Below are positions 53,055 to 62,400 of a stretch of DNA of 64,000 bases, one piece after another. Source of the DNA: Nodosilinea sp. FACHB-131 (GTDB lineage: Bacteria > Cyanobacteriota > Cyanobacteriia > Phormidesmidales > Phormidesmidaceae). A program made the position numbers and the translations under genes. The notes under the pieces were generated by a model. That model worked only from the letters and a program-made list of their open reading frames with translations. It made no database searches and was not told the origin of the DNA. Each line of letters starts with the position of its first letter. The stretch's first letter is position 1. The stretch lies in NCBI RefSeq assembly GCF_014695395.1, contig NZ_JACJOF010000022.1:29422-93421 (forward strand), given 5' to 3'.

Positions 53055-53230
53055 GTGGGGAGGGTGAGGGAGGTGGGGAGGGTGAGGGAGGTGGGGAGGG
53101 TGAGGGAGGTGGGGAGGGTGAGGGAGGTGGGGAGGGTGAGGGAGGTGGGGAGGGTGAGGGAGGTAAGGAGGGTGAGGGAGGTGAGAATTTAGTTCTTCTC
53201 CATCTTCCTCATTTCCCCTATCTCCTCCAT
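53055..53230. repeat. Seven 18-bp tandem repeats followed by a C-rich complement
   Basis: GTGGGGAGGGTGAGGGAG is repeated exactly six times from 53055, with a seventh copy (GTAAGGAG...) ending at 53180. A pyrimidine-rich stretch (CTTCTCCATCTTCCTC onward) follows to 53230 and can pair with the repeats. It lies between the copper ATPase stop and the cupredoxin start. Confidence 0.85.
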
Positions 53231-55479
53231 CACCCTTGCAACCTGGGCCGAAAGTTCCTCAATCTCAGCGCATTTGTCACCACCGACACTGAGCTAAAGG
53301 CCATCGCTGCCCCAGCAATAATGGGGCTGAGCAGCCAGCCAAAGATCGGGTAAAGAATGCCCGCCGCAATGGGGATGCCCGCAACGTTGTAGATGAAGGC
53401 AAAGAACAGGTTTTGGCGAATGTTGGCCATGGTGGCGCGGGAGAGCTGAATGGCGGTGACAATGCCGTGTAGGTCGCCCGAGATCAGGGTGATGTCGCTG
53501 GCGGCGATCGCCACATCCGTCCCCGTGCCAATCGCCATGCCGACATCGGCCTGGGCTAATGCGGGGGCGTCGTTGATACCATCACCGACCATCGCCACCA
53601 CCTTTCCTTCCCGTTGCAGACTTTCGATCTGGGCGGCTTTTTGGTCAGGGCGCACTTCGGCAAAGACGCGGGTAACACCGACTTCGCGGGCGATCACCCG
53701 GGCAGTGCGGTGGTTGTCGCCGGTCAGCATCACCACCTCTAGGCCCATGCGTTGCAGGGTGCGAATGGCGGCAGCCGAGGCGGGTTTGACCGCATCGGCG
53801 ATACCCAAAATCGCTTCCACCTGGCCATCCACCGCTAGCCACACCACGGTGCGACCCAGGTATTCGGTGCGCTCCCACTGCTGTTGTAGGCGATCGGTGT
53901 CGATGCCGAGTTCTTGCATCCAGCGATGGGTGCCAATTTGGACGCGTTGACCCGCCACAGTACCCTGAACACCGCTCCCGGCAACGGCCTCAAAGCTTTG
54001 GGTCGCCTCTAGGGTCACCCCTTGAGCTTGGGCATAGTTGACTACAGCTTCGGCCAGGGGATGCTCGGAGTTGCGTTCCAAAGAGCCCGCTAGCTTCAGC
54101 AAATGCAGTTCGGTAGCGGTGCCGTTGACGGTCAGGTAATCCGTCACGGTCGGCTTGCCCTGGGTAATGGTGCCCGTCTTATCGAGCACGATGGTTTGAA
54201 TTTTGTGGGCCAGCTCCAGGCTATCGGCCCCTTTAATGAGGATGCCGTTCTCAGCGCCTTTGCCCGTGCCCACCATAATCGAGGTCGGCGTCGCCAGACC
54301 TAGAGCACAGGGACAGGCAATAATCAGCACTCCCACAGTGGTGATCAGCGCCATGGTGACGTTGCCCATCACGTTGTACCAGACGATAAAGGTGAGAATC
54401 GCGATCGCTATCACCACCGGCACAAACCAGGCCGTCACCTGGTCAGCCATTTTCTGAATTGGGGCCTTCGACCCCTGGGCCTGCTGCACCAGCTTGACGA
54501 TCTGGGCCAAAAACGTGTCTTTGCCGACGCGAGTAGCGCGAAACTTGAAGCTGCCAGTTTTGTTCAGCGTCGCCCCAATCACTTCATCCCCCACAGTCTT
54601 CTGCACAGGCACGCTTTCGCCCGTCACCATCGCCTCATCCAGGGTAGAAGCACCGTCAATGATCTCGCCATCGACCGGAATTTTCTCGCCAGGGCGCACC
54701 AAAATAATGTCGCCTAGCACCACTTCAGCGATGGGAATATCCACGGCTTGGCCACGGCGAATTACCCGTGCGGTTTTGGCCTGTAAACCTATCAGCTTGC
54801 GAATGGCTTCAGAGGTTTGGCCCTTGGCCCGGTTCTCTAGCAGTCGCCCCAGTAAAATTAGGGCGATAATTACGGCTGCGGCTTCAAAATACACGTCGGG
54901 GTTCAGCCCTTGGTCAATAAACCACTGGGGATAAAACGTGGGCAACAGTGAATAGAGAAATGCGGTGCCGGTGCCCACTGCGACCAGCGTATCCATGCTA
55001 GCGGAGTGGAGTTTGAGGGCTTTCCAAGCGTTAATAAAGAACGAGTTACCCGCCCAAAACAGCACGGGCGTGGTCAGCACCAGCTGAAGCCAGGGGTTGT
55101 GCAGCCACGTCGGAATCAAGGGAATAGGCAGACCCGTCATCATGGGCAGCGAGCCAATTACAAGAATGCTGCCGATCGCCAGGCTAAACACGGCTTTTCG
55201 AGTGAGTTTGCGGTTTTCGGCCTCTCGCTCTCTGCGCTCGGCATCGTCTTCCGGCGCCATAACATCCTCTAGGGGTTGGGCCGTGTAGCCCGCCTCATCC
55301 ACCGCCGCTTGAATCTCAGCCAAATTGGTCTGCCGGGGGTTGTAGGTGACAGCCGCTTGCTCAGCCCCAAAATTGACGTTGCAAACATCAACGCCGGGCA
55401 CCGAGCGAATGGCGTCTTCAATGTTGCTGGCGCAGGCGGCGCAGCTCATGCCTCGCAGCTTAAAGGTTTGGTTTTCCAT
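53230..55479 (-). CDS. Copper-translocating P-type ATPase
   Basis: 749 residues from the ATG at 55479. P1B ATPase that pumps Cu(I). N-terminal HMA domain with GMSCAACAS (~10-18), eight membrane helices, phosphatase motif TGES, metal-site [10 protein letters not shown] near 392, phosphorylation DKTGTITQ near 429, HPLAEAV, and hinge [18 protein letters not shown] near 630. Full length, CopA/CtaA/PacS type; import to thylakoid versus export cannot be decided by sequence. It is 35 bases downstream of the CopZ-like gene. Confidence 0.95.
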   Translation of the reverse strand: MENQTFKLRGMSCAACASNIEDAIRSVPGVDVCNVNFGAEQAAVTYNPRQTNLAEIQAAVDEAGYTAQPLEDVMAPEDDAERREREAENRKLTRKAVFSLAIGSILVIGSLPMMTGLPIPLIPTWLHNPWLQLVLTTPVLFWAGNSFFINAWKALKLHSASMDTLVAVGTGTAFLYSLLPTFYPQWFIDQGLNPDVYFEAAAVIIALILLGRLLENRAKGQTSEAIRKLIGLQAKTARVIRRGQAVDIPIAEVVLGDIILVRPGEKIPVDGEIIDGASTLDEAMVTGESVPVQKTVGDEVIGATLNKTGSFKFRATRVGKDTFLAQIVKLVQQAQGSKAPIQKMADQVTAWFVPVVIAIAILTFIVWYNVMGNVTMALITTVGVLIIACPCALGLATPTSIMVGTGKGAENGILIKGADSLELAHKIQTIVLDKTGTITQGKPTVTDYLTVNGTATELHLLKLAGSLERNSEHPLAEAVVNYAQAQGVTLEATQSFEAVAGSGVQGTVAGQRVQIGTHRWMQELGIDTDRLQQQWERTEYLGRTVVWLAVDGQVEAILGIADAVKPASAAAIRTLQRMGLEVVMLTGDNHRTARVIAREVGVTRVFAEVRPDQKAAQIESLQREGKVVAMVGDGINDAPALAQADVGMAIGTGTDVAIAASDITLISGDLHGIVTAIQLSRATMANIRQNLFFAFIYNVAGIPIAAGILYPIFGWLLSPIIAGAAMAFSSVSVVTNALRLRNFRPRLQG

Positions 55480-55514
55480 CGCTTTGATCCTCAAAGTTTG
55501 AGTAGGCTGTGGGC

Positions 55515-55709
55515 TCAGGCCACGGTGTAGCCAGCGGCGGCGATCGCCTGTTTAATCTCAGTTTCAGAGGCTTCGGTGGTAACGTTGACCTGCTTCGTTT
55601 TGGGGTCAGCATTCACATGCGCCGTGGCATCGATCGCTTGAATCGCCTGGGTAACAGTATTGACACAGGCAGAACAGGCCAGGTTAGGAACAGTCAATTG
55701 AATCGTCAT
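55515..55709 (-). CDS. CopZ/Atx1-like copper chaperone
   Basis: 64 residues, a stand-alone heavy-metal-associated domain. The Cu(I) site reads [10 protein letters not shown], a CxxC pair at residues ~12-15. The C-terminal AAAGYTV is typical. Delivers Cu(I) to the CopA-type ATPase, which starts 35 bases downstream, so they are probably co-transcribed. Confidence 0.9.
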   Translation of the reverse strand: MTIQLTVPNLACSACVNTVTQAIQAIDATAHVNADPKTKQVNVTTEASETEIKQAIAAAGYTVA

Positions 55710-55734
55710 GGCTTAGCCTTTGAACTCGTATGGC

Positions 55735-55770
55735 TCTATGGTGAAGCTTCCAGTGAGCTAGAGAGTCAAG
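55735..55770 (-). promoter_or_regulatory. Candidate MerR-type metal operator upstream of the CopZ gene
   Basis: On the reverse strand TTGACT (55764-55769) overlaps an imperfect dyad CTCTCTAGCTCACTGGAAG (55747-55765), about 25 to 60 bases upstream of the start. The right half ACTGGAAG equals half of the CueR-type box; the left half matches poorly and a -10 box is not clear. Confidence 0.35.
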
Positions 55771-56072
55771 GGGGTAGGGGTATATTTATTTGGCTTTGCT
55801 GGCGCGGCAGGTTGATTGGAGGCCAAACGGGGCGATCGCATCCTACCGCTAACGCCAATGGTGATCCCCTACGGATGCAGCAAGATGTTCTTTCCCGCTA
55901 TCGGAGGGAATCACGAGTGTTGAGCAGCTAGACAAAGAGGCCCAACGCAAGTCGGGGTGATTCAGTCGCGGCAAGAACCATGCGATCGCGCTAAATACGC
56001 TGAGAAGCTGCTGACAATTTAGGGTTATTCAGTTCAATCAGTGCAGCGGTTAGAAGCTGTAAAAGAATAAGT
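55771..56072. other. Intergenic region, no gene recognised
   Basis: Between the copper operon promoter and the decayed GAF-PAS gene. HIP1 octamers are present; I see no start site or hairpin of note. Confidence 0.4.
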
Positions 56073-56325
56073 TCAGGAAACGTGTGCCGCTGTTTCTCCT
56101 GGATGGATGATGTAGTTGAATACTTTCCCGTAGTCGTGAGCAAACATAGGGGGCCTTCGGCATAGCCTTACTAATGCCTTTGTATCCCATACCCACGTAA
56201 AGCGATTTCCACAGAATGATACTCCGCTTCCAGCTGAGTCGTAGCCCAAAATGTGGGCCATCATCGGGTTAACCCTCAGGTAGCTGCCGCCTGGAGTAGT
56301 GCGGTAAAAACCTTCGATCGCATTT
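56073..56325 (-). pseudogene. Frameshifted PAS remnant of the GAF gene
   Basis: Shifting frame just after the GAF stop (near 56328) restores IENAIEGFYRTTPGGSYLRV, NPMMAHILGYDS, a typical PAS start as found after GAF domains in sensor proteins. After GYDS the sequence no longer resembles PAS and the frame ends at 56073. So a longer GAF-PAS sensor has decayed by a small indel (the CTATATTGA context suggests loss or gain of TA) and a further loss. Confidence 0.7.
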
Positions 56326-56892
56326 TCAATATAGATCGCGGTATTCAGTTTCGGTCTGCTCTCGCTCGGCCATGGTTTGAGCCAGAGCCTTAAGGCTGCG
56401 GCGCAGCTCTAGCTGGCTCATGACCTGATGGGCGATCGCCTCTAGCACCTCTAGCTGTTGCTCCGTCAAATCTTTGGGAAAGTGGTCGAGCACGCAGAGG
56501 GTGCCCAATGCGTGCCCGGCCTCAGTCACCAGCGGCACCCCATAATAACTGCGGAAATAACTGCGGATGTTGGGCTTTCCCGTTACTAGAGGATTATTGA
56601 CAAAGCGCTGATCTTCTAGGGCATCGGGCACTTTAAACACGTCAGGTTCAAGAATGGCGTGGGCACAAAACGCCACATCTCGGCTGGTTTCGGGAGTGTC
56701 TAAGCCAACTCGGGCCTTAAACCACTGGCGGTTTTGATCGATTAGGCTAACCAAGGCAATTGGTGTGCCACAGACGTAGGCCGCCAGCTTAGCCAGATCA
56801 TCAAAGGCGGCTTCGGCCTGGGTATCGAGAATGTCATAGCCCAGAAGGGCCGCTAGCCGCTGATCTTCGTTAGGTGGTAGGGAAGCCTGCAT
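56326..56892 (-). CDS. GAF-domain protein, truncated by frameshift
   Basis: 188 residues from the ATG at 56892 (an ATG at 56940 is also in frame). A GAF domain covers almost the whole chain: LGYDILDTQAEAAFDDLAKLAAYVCGTPIA, ISLIDQNRQWFKA-like VSLIDQNRQWFKARVGLDTPETSRDVAFCAHAIL in pieces, and LGTLCVLDHFPKDL. The C-terminal linker EREQTETEYRDLY runs into a stop where a PAS domain should begin. It may still make a free GAF protein. No ligand Cys pattern for a bilin was recognised. Confidence 0.75.
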   Translation of the reverse strand: MQASLPPNEDQRLAALLGYDILDTQAEAAFDDLAKLAAYVCGTPIALVSLIDQNRQWFKARVGLDTPETSRDVAFCAHAILEPDVFKVPDALEDQRFVNNPLVTGKPNIRSYFRSYYGVPLVTEAGHALGTLCVLDHFPKDLTEQQLEVLEAIAHQVMSQLELRRSLKALAQTMAEREQTETEYRDLY

Positions 56893-56956
56893 GGTTGAGA
56901 GTTTTGTTAATAAAAGAGGTGAGGGTATGACCGTGATCAAGGCCTTACGCCCTTGG

Positions 56957-57730
56957 CTAAAACGTTGCTCTCACCTGCCCTCGCAGGGCGCGGTTACTGT
57001 AGTCGCCACCTTCAGTTCCGGCTGCAACGGTGCTAAAGGAGTAGCCCAGATCTAGTTCCACCTGGTTAAATTGAGCCGTACAGAGGGCCTCGTAACCGTA
57101 AGTAAGCGACCATTCTCCTAGCAAGTGCTGGGGGCCTAGGTTGGCCGCAACTCGACAGGACACCGGTTCAAACACCTGGCTCCGCCAGGCTAGTTCGGCA
57201 TTGGTAACCCAAAAATCCGGAGGTGAGAAGTAGCCGCTGGTTGTCTCCACATCGCGGCTGAACTGCCAGTTAAAGAGATTGGCGGCCAGGGTAAATTCTC
57301 CCAACCGCTGCTCAAGACGGCTAAAAGACTGCTGCTCCCAATTACCATCACTAAAGTGGCCCAGCCGCACCAAGGAGAAGAGACTGGTGTCAGGCGTAAT
57401 TTGCCAGAATAGATTGGGGCCATAGCGCCAGGCCGCAATTTGATTTTGCAGACTGGTGGCATTAATTTTGTAGGGACCGTAATCCAGGTTGAACGATAGA
57501 GTAGCGCTGGTGCCAATGGGGACCGAAGTACTGGCCGTCAGGTTGGGGGCCAGGGGCAGCCGGTTAAGCACATCGACCCCGGCCCCCAGGGTAGTAGTAA
57601 AGTCGCCCATTTGTCTTATCCACGCAGCTCTCAAGGGCACATTAACGATCTGATCTACAGCGGGCTGGTTAAAGGTGTTGAGCCCGGTGGAAAAGCTGAG
57701 GCGATCGCCGTTGGCCAGCCGTCCGGTCAC
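56957..57730 (-). pseudogene. Outer-membrane beta-barrel fragment, broken gene
   Basis: The open part (257 codons from a GTG) is an outer-membrane barrel: alternating strands, aromatic girdles, and a terminal Phe (ALRGQVRATF). It resembles the C-terminal barrel of BcsC/PgaA-type polysaccharide exporters. In the same frame upstream, WQIETLTVDFRDSFNNFA is followed by a TAG and then GNRTFEPTVTGRL, so a nonsense codon at about 57754-57756 interrupts the gene, and the expected TPR half is missing. Probably non-functional. Confidence 0.7.
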
Positions 57731-57932
57731 CGTCGGTTCAAAGGTGCGGTTGCCCTAGGCAAAGTTATTAAAGCTATCTCGAAAGTCTACAGTCAGCGTT
57801 TCGATTTGCCAGAACGGGTTCGCAAACACCGCCATCCAACACACAAACGCCGCCTAACTCAACAGAATCAATCTTGCGGGTCTTGGTGTCGCAGTCCTAT
57901 CTCCAAATAGAGCGTCATCGTACACAAACCTA

Positions 57933-58003
57933 AGCGGGTGGGGGGAATCGAACCCCCATCATTAGCTTGGAAGGCTAAGGTTTTACCACTAAACTACACC
58001 CGC
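57933..58003 (-). tRNA. tRNA-Gly (TCC)
   Basis: 71 nt on the reverse strand. Acceptor GCGGGTG pairs with CACCCGC, discriminator U; anticodon stem TTAGC/GCTAA around CTTCCAA gives TCC; T arm GGGGGTTCGATTCCCCC. Confidence 0.95.
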
Positions 58004-58250
58004 AAACCAGTTTTCACTTTACCACAACAGGCATTGGGCATGAGCAACTTGGGCCGCTCGAATAGCGAGTTGGCAAACCCTCATACCTTTTGATGGATAC
58101 GATACCAGATGCCTTGAATTAAATCTTTATAATGAGGGGCCAGCACTACCTGTTACAGGCGGCAAGATTTCCTCTGTAGTGCGTTAGCCCCGGTGTTGAG
58201 CGGTGTGGTGAATGGTTTGCTGCTGTTGTCTAGAGAGTTAGAGTTTGCCT

Positions 58251-59270
58251 GTGTCTGCATCTGCATCGACAGCTTATCTATTGGTATCTCACGGTAGCCG
58301 TGACCCACGGCCTGGGCAAGGCATGGAGCGGTTGGCCTGCTTTGTGCGATCGCAGGAATCTGGCCTATGGGAGAACCAGCCTAGCTCCCCAGAGCGTTCA
58401 GATAGCTGTATGAAGCTTGTTGAACGGACCGCAACAGGGCGATCGCCGGCCAGTCAGGCGGCATCATTTCTGCGACGGGCCCCAGCGCTAGACTGGCTGC
58501 ACCCCAGCACGACTAGCCTACTTGGGGAAGAAGCCGGTATCTTCCGCAGCCGAGTCTCCCAGCCCGAGATGGTAAATGGCCCGCTGGTGGGCACTGCCTG
58601 CCTCGAAGTTGGGGCCGTGCCGCTGCATCAGCAAATTGTCGCCTTTAGCCAGCGGGCCCAGGCCGCTGGGGTACATCGAGTCCGGGTGCTGCCCTTGTTT
58701 TTGCTGGCCGGCGTCCACGTGATGGAAGACATTCCAGCGGAGGTTGAGCTGGCCCGCCAAGCACTGCCGGGTCTGAGTCTAGAGGTTTGCCCACACCTAG
58801 GCAGCCATCCCGGCCTTGTGGGTCTTCTGCGCCACAAGCTGCGCACCACCGCCGCCGAAGCGCTGATTGTGCTGAGCCACGGCAGCCGCCGACCGGGGGG
58901 CAATGGTCCCATTTACGCTCTGGCTCAGGGGCTGGGGGGCATCGCCGCCTTTTGGGCTGTCGCCCCCAGTCTAGACACCCAGGTGATTCATTACATGCAA
59001 AGTGGGGTGCAGCGGGTGGCGATTTTGCCCTACTTCTTGTTTGCGGGCAGCACCACCGACGCCATTACCCACCACACCGAAGAGTTGGCCGAGCGCTTTC
59101 CTCAGATGGGGTTTCACCTGCTGCCGCCACTGGGGCCTTCGCCGGAGTTGGCCCGCCTAGTAACTGACCTCGCCCTCGATCGCATACCAACCAAGCCCCA
59201 GCAGGCACTGGTACCGATGCAGCGGGTGGCCTTTCGCCACGCGGTTCATCCATCGTCGCTAGTGTCTTAA
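58251..59270 (+). CDS. sirB: Sirohydrochlorin chelatase (CbiX/SirB family), two-domain
   Basis: 339 residues from the GTG at 58251 (a TTG two codons earlier is also possible). Inserts Fe into sirohydrochlorin to make siroheme for sulfite and nitrite reductases. Two CbiX repeats: LLVSHGSRDPRPGQ near the N-terminus with LPLFLLAGVHVMEDIP, and LIVLSHGSRRPGGN with ILPYFLFAGSTTDAI. A ~90-residue poorly conserved segment splits the first repeat. Followed 90 bases later by cobA. Confidence 0.88.
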   Translation: MSASASTAYLLVSHGSRDPRPGQGMERLACFVRSQESGLWENQPSSPERSDSCMKLVERTATGRSPASQAASFLRRAPALDWLHPSTTSLLGEEAGIFRSRVSQPEMVNGPLVGTACLEVGAVPLHQQIVAFSQRAQAAGVHRVRVLPLFLLAGVHVMEDIPAEVELARQALPGLSLEVCPHLGSHPGLVGLLRHKLRTTAAEALIVLSHGSRRPGGNGPIYALAQGLGGIAAFWAVAPSLDTQVIHYMQSGVQRVAILPYFLFAGSTTDAITHHTEELAERFPQMGFHLLPPLGPSPELARLVTDLALDRIPTKPQQALVPMQRVAFRHAVHPSSLVS

Positions 59271-59360
59271 GTAGAGATTTCCCCCATTGGGTCGACGACG
59301 GTCTACCCTAAGGGGGATGACAAGTTTTTTAAACTTTATTGTTTGGATTTGATCACGCCT

Positions 59361-60173
59361 ATGGTGTCGGCAGCTTCTCAGCCTACATTCCAGTCTCAGG
59401 GAGGCCAACCCTACGGCATGGTTTACCTGGTCGGCGCTGGGCCGGGCGATCCGGGCTTGTTTACGCTGCGGGGCAAGGGGCTGCTAGAGTGTGCCGACGT
59501 GGTCATCCACGACGCCTTGGTGAGCGCTCCTATTCTGGCCATGGTCAACCCTCAGGCCACGGTGATCAATGCAGGCAAACGGCGCGGTCGCCATTCCTTG
59601 GGGCAGGAGGAAATCAACCAGCTGATCATCAATCAGGCCAAGGCTCACGCTGTGGTAGTGCGCCTAAAAGGGGGCGACCCTTTTGTGTTTGGGCGCGGCG
59701 GCGAAGAAATGGCGGCCCTAGTAGAAGCCGGCATCGGGGTGGAAGTAGTACCGGGCATTACGGCCGGAGTAGCGGTACCGGCCTACGCAGGCATTCCGGT
59801 CACCCACCGCAGCCAGAGCTCGTCGGTAACCTTTGTGACGGGCCATGAGTCGGCTGGCAAGTATCGACCCAGGGTGAACTGGCGCGCCCTGGCCCAGGGG
59901 TCTGAAACCATTGTGGTGTACATGGGCATTCACAACCTGGGGACGATTACCGCGGAGCTGCTGGCCGCCGACCTCAGCGCCGACACTCCGGTGGCGCTAA
60001 TTCGCTGGGGCACCTACCCGCAGCAAGAAACGCTGATTGGAACGCTGACCACCATCGTGGCCCAGGTGGCAGAGACGGGGTTTGAAGCGCCGGCGATCGC
60101 CGTGATCGGCTCGGTGGTGAACTGGCACGAGGTTTTCAGCCACTGTCGCCCTACCAGCACCCTTTGGCCCTAG
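59361..60173 (+). CDS. cobA: Uroporphyrinogen-III C-methyltransferase
   Basis: 270 residues from the ATG at 59361 (a TTG at 59343 is also in frame). Methylates uroporphyrinogen III at C2 and C7 to precorrin-2, feeding siroheme and cobalamin. SAM-binding VYLVGAGPGDPGLFTLRG, then DALVS, RRGRHSLGQEEIN, VRLKGGDPFVFGRGGEE, and VPGITAGVAVPAYAGIPVTHR. Single-function type without the CysG dehydrogenase half. Neighbour of sirB, matching the pathway. Confidence 0.95.
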   Translation: MVSAASQPTFQSQGGQPYGMVYLVGAGPGDPGLFTLRGKGLLECADVVIHDALVSAPILAMVNPQATVINAGKRRGRHSLGQEEINQLIINQAKAHAVVVRLKGGDPFVFGRGGEEMAALVEAGIGVEVVPGITAGVAVPAYAGIPVTHRSQSSSVTFVTGHESAGKYRPRVNWRALAQGSETIVVYMGIHNLGTITAELLAADLSADTPVALIRWGTYPQQETLIGTLTTIVAQVAETGFEAPAIAVIGSVVNWHEVFSHCRPTSTLWP

Positions 60174-60292
60174 CCCCACGGCAGGGAGGCTAGCGGTTTG
60201 AGAACAGACCTAGCCATTGCGGTCTGTCAAAGACGTCCCAGAGTCTAGATACACTTGCGGTTAGTGCTAACGTTTTCCGCGAGGTAATTGCT

Positions 60293-61606
60293 ATGGCTGG
60301 GGTGCCCACGCCAGGTCTAGACCTGATTAAAACCTTTGAGGGCTTGAGTCTACAAGCCTACCCAGACCCCAAAACCGGGAATTTGCCCATCACTATCGGC
60401 TGGGGTTCAACCCGCGATAAGAATGGTCAGCCCTTTAAGCTGGGCGATCGCATCACCCGAGAAGAGGCCGACGAGCTGCTAATGCGGCAAGTCGCCAACA
60501 ACTACCTGCCACCGCAGGAGCGCATTCCTGCCTGGTCGACGATGAATGACAACCAGCGGGGGGCGATTCTTAGCTTTGCCTACAACCTGGGTGCCTACTT
60601 CTTTGGGGCCAGCAGCTTTGAAACCATTTCGCGGGTGCTACGCAACCAGGAGTGGCACAACCTGGAGGCGGCCCTGATTCTCTACCGCAACCCTGGCACG
60701 AATGTGGAAGAAGGGCTGCTGCGCCGCCGCCTGTCGGAGGCCAATGTGTTTTTGGCGGGTACGCCGGGGGTAGCCCTCAGCACCGCCGGGCAGCGGTATT
60801 TGGCCGGTGGCCGTACCCCCAGCGGCAACCGCTATCTCAGCCAAGAGGCCCAGGCCTATCTGGCCAATCGGCCTACGGTGTCGGGCGGTGGCGGCGGCGT
60901 GCCCACTGCCCCAGGGGCACGGCTGCTATCTCTTACCAACCCCTATACCAGCGGTCAGGATGTGCAGCAGGTGCAGCAGGCGCTGGTGCGCTGGGGAGCA
61001 AATTTAGTTGCGGACGGATACTTTGGCCCGGGGACGGCGATCGCCGTGGAGCAGTTTCAGCGATCGCAGGGTCTCCCTGCCGATGGCGTCGTTGGCCCCG
61101 CCACCTGGGCGCGGCTGCAACAGTCGCCCCCGGCCCAGTCCCTCGCCCAAAACCGGCTGCTGCGGCTCACCAACCCGCTCACCTCAGGCAGCGACGTGCT
61201 GACGCTACAGCAGGCTCTCAGCCGCCAGGGCATCGCCGTCACCGCCGATGGCATCTTTGGCCCCGGTACCGATCGCGCTGTGCGTCAGTTTCAGTCCAGC
61301 CGAGGACTGACCGCCGATGGCGTCGTCGGCCCCGAAACTTGGACAAGGCTACAACAGCAGGTCACCACCCCGCCCACTCCGACCTCACCCTCCTTTATCC
61401 GAGTGCTGCGGTTGGCCAACCCCTATACCCGAGGCGACGATGTGCGGGCCGTGCAGCAGGCGATCGCCCGCGCCGGATTTTCGGTAGTAGCCGACGGCGT
61501 GTTTGGCCCCGGCACCGATCGCGCCGTGCGCCAGTTCCAGGCCAGCCGAGGACTAGTTGCCGATGGCGTTGTTGGTTCCCGCACCCGCGCCAGCTTGGGG
61601 GTTTGA
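60293..61606 (+). CDS. GH24 lysozyme with three peptidoglycan-binding domains
   Basis: 437 residues. An N-terminal phage-type lysozyme (glycoside hydrolase 24): LIKTFEGLSLQAYPD with catalytic Glu16, and TIGWGSTRD. Three PG_binding_1 modules follow at about 205-270, 285-345 and 370-437, each with QF(Q)-x-S(R/Q)G-L-x-ADGVVG. No signal peptide is visible, so export may be by another route (holin-like or phage-derived). Could be a domesticated endolysin or a cell-wall remodelling enzyme. The module repeats are similar at DNA level. Confidence 0.9.
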   Translation: MAGVPTPGLDLIKTFEGLSLQAYPDPKTGNLPITIGWGSTRDKNGQPFKLGDRITREEADELLMRQVANNYLPPQERIPAWSTMNDNQRGAILSFAYNLGAYFFGASSFETISRVLRNQEWHNLEAALILYRNPGTNVEEGLLRRRLSEANVFLAGTPGVALSTAGQRYLAGGRTPSGNRYLSQEAQAYLANRPTVSGGGGGVPTAPGARLLSLTNPYTSGQDVQQVQQALVRWGANLVADGYFGPGTAIAVEQFQRSQGLPADGVVGPATWARLQQSPPAQSLAQNRLLRLTNPLTSGSDVLTLQQALSRQGIAVTADGIFGPGTDRAVRQFQSSRGLTADGVVGPETWTRLQQQVTTPPTPTSPSFIRVLRLANPYTRGDDVRAVQQAIARAGFSVVADGVFGPGTDRAVRQFQASRGLVADGVVGSRTRASLGV

Positions 61607-61783
61607 AGCCATTCCAGCCTTGAACCATGGCGGTGTTGGCTTGAGGCTGTTCTAGATGGTGGGCAGTGCCCACCCTACGTTGCCGCCCTCTGATGTCATG
61701 TTTCAGGCCACCTGCCACGTGGTTGCCACTACCGCTACCGCTACCACGGTCATCGGTTTTGTGCCTCTGATGGCGAACCTTAT

Positions 61784-61829
61784 AGGGTTTTGGTCGTTGC
61801 CTGCGATCGCAGGCAACGACCAAAACCCT
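61784..61829. repeat. Perfect 46-bp palindrome centred on a HIP1 octamer
   Basis: Begins AGGGTTTTGGTCGTTGCC and reads identically on the other strand, with GCGATCGC at its centre and no loop bases. Confidence 0.9.
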
Positions 61830-61881
61830 GCTAGTCCTCATACTGAATTCCCTTGACCTACCGGTTGCGGAGCAACCACCA

Positions 61882-61913
61882 GCGGGTCAAACTTCCGCAA
61901 AACCCGCTTTTTT
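61882..61913 (+). terminator. Terminator-like hairpin
   Basis: GCGGGT pairs with ACCCGC around a 14-base loop, followed by TTTTTT. It lies 275 bases after the lysozyme stop. Confidence 0.5.
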
Positions 61914-61959
61914 GAGCTGTAGTTCGCAGAGCAAATCAAGATAGACCACAGCAGCAGCC

Positions 61960-62097
61960 ATGGTCAAAGTCTTACCCAATAGAACCAATCGTTTTGCTTT
62001 TTATAGAGGACAAGATAATGGTGTTGAAACGTTGTTATTTGCTCTAGAGAAGCTTGATCGTCTAACCTACGCCTACCCCGAAAACCAGCCAATTTAG
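61960..62097 (+). CDS. Possible 45-residue small protein
   Basis: ATG to TAG, reading MVKVLPNRTNRFAFYRGQDN then a helical GVETLLFALEKLDRL. No strong ribosome-binding site and no recognised family. Could be a fragment of a larger lost gene. Confidence 0.25.
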   Translation: MVKVLPNRTNRFAFYRGQDNGVETLLFALEKLDRLTYAYPENQPI

Positions 62098-62400
62098 CCA
62101 TTCCTCCCACTCAGTCAGATCTTATAACCCGCCGAGCGGAGGAGATATTTGGGGATAGAATGATGCCCAGCTCGGCCAGAAGCACTTGGTTTATATAGAC
62201 TCTGAATAACTTGGCGGGTTGCGGAACATAAATCGCCCTTTCGGCTTCTAAAGTAAGGGGTTAAACCTATGACGCAGCCTCTTCAGGGCTGATGGACCGC
62301 GCTGGGTTTTGACTACTATTTGAGGGCCATTCGGGCAAAGGGGCGGCGATCGCCTACAATCGATCTGCTAATTTGCCTATTTGTTCTGTAGGACTTGAGA

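Larger units (their letters stand above)
61607..62400. other. Repeat-bearing intergenic region
   Basis: About 0.8 kb. Holds a short REP-like stem GGTGGGCAGTGCCCACC (61658-61674), the 46-bp palindrome at 61784, a terminator-like hairpin at 61882, and a 45-codon frame at 61960-62097 (MVKVLPNRTNRFAFYRGQDN...) that I do not recognise. Nothing else is seen. Confidence 0.5.

Noticed and set aside
53055..53180. CRISPR array
   Set aside because: The 18-bp units are directly adjacent without spacers.
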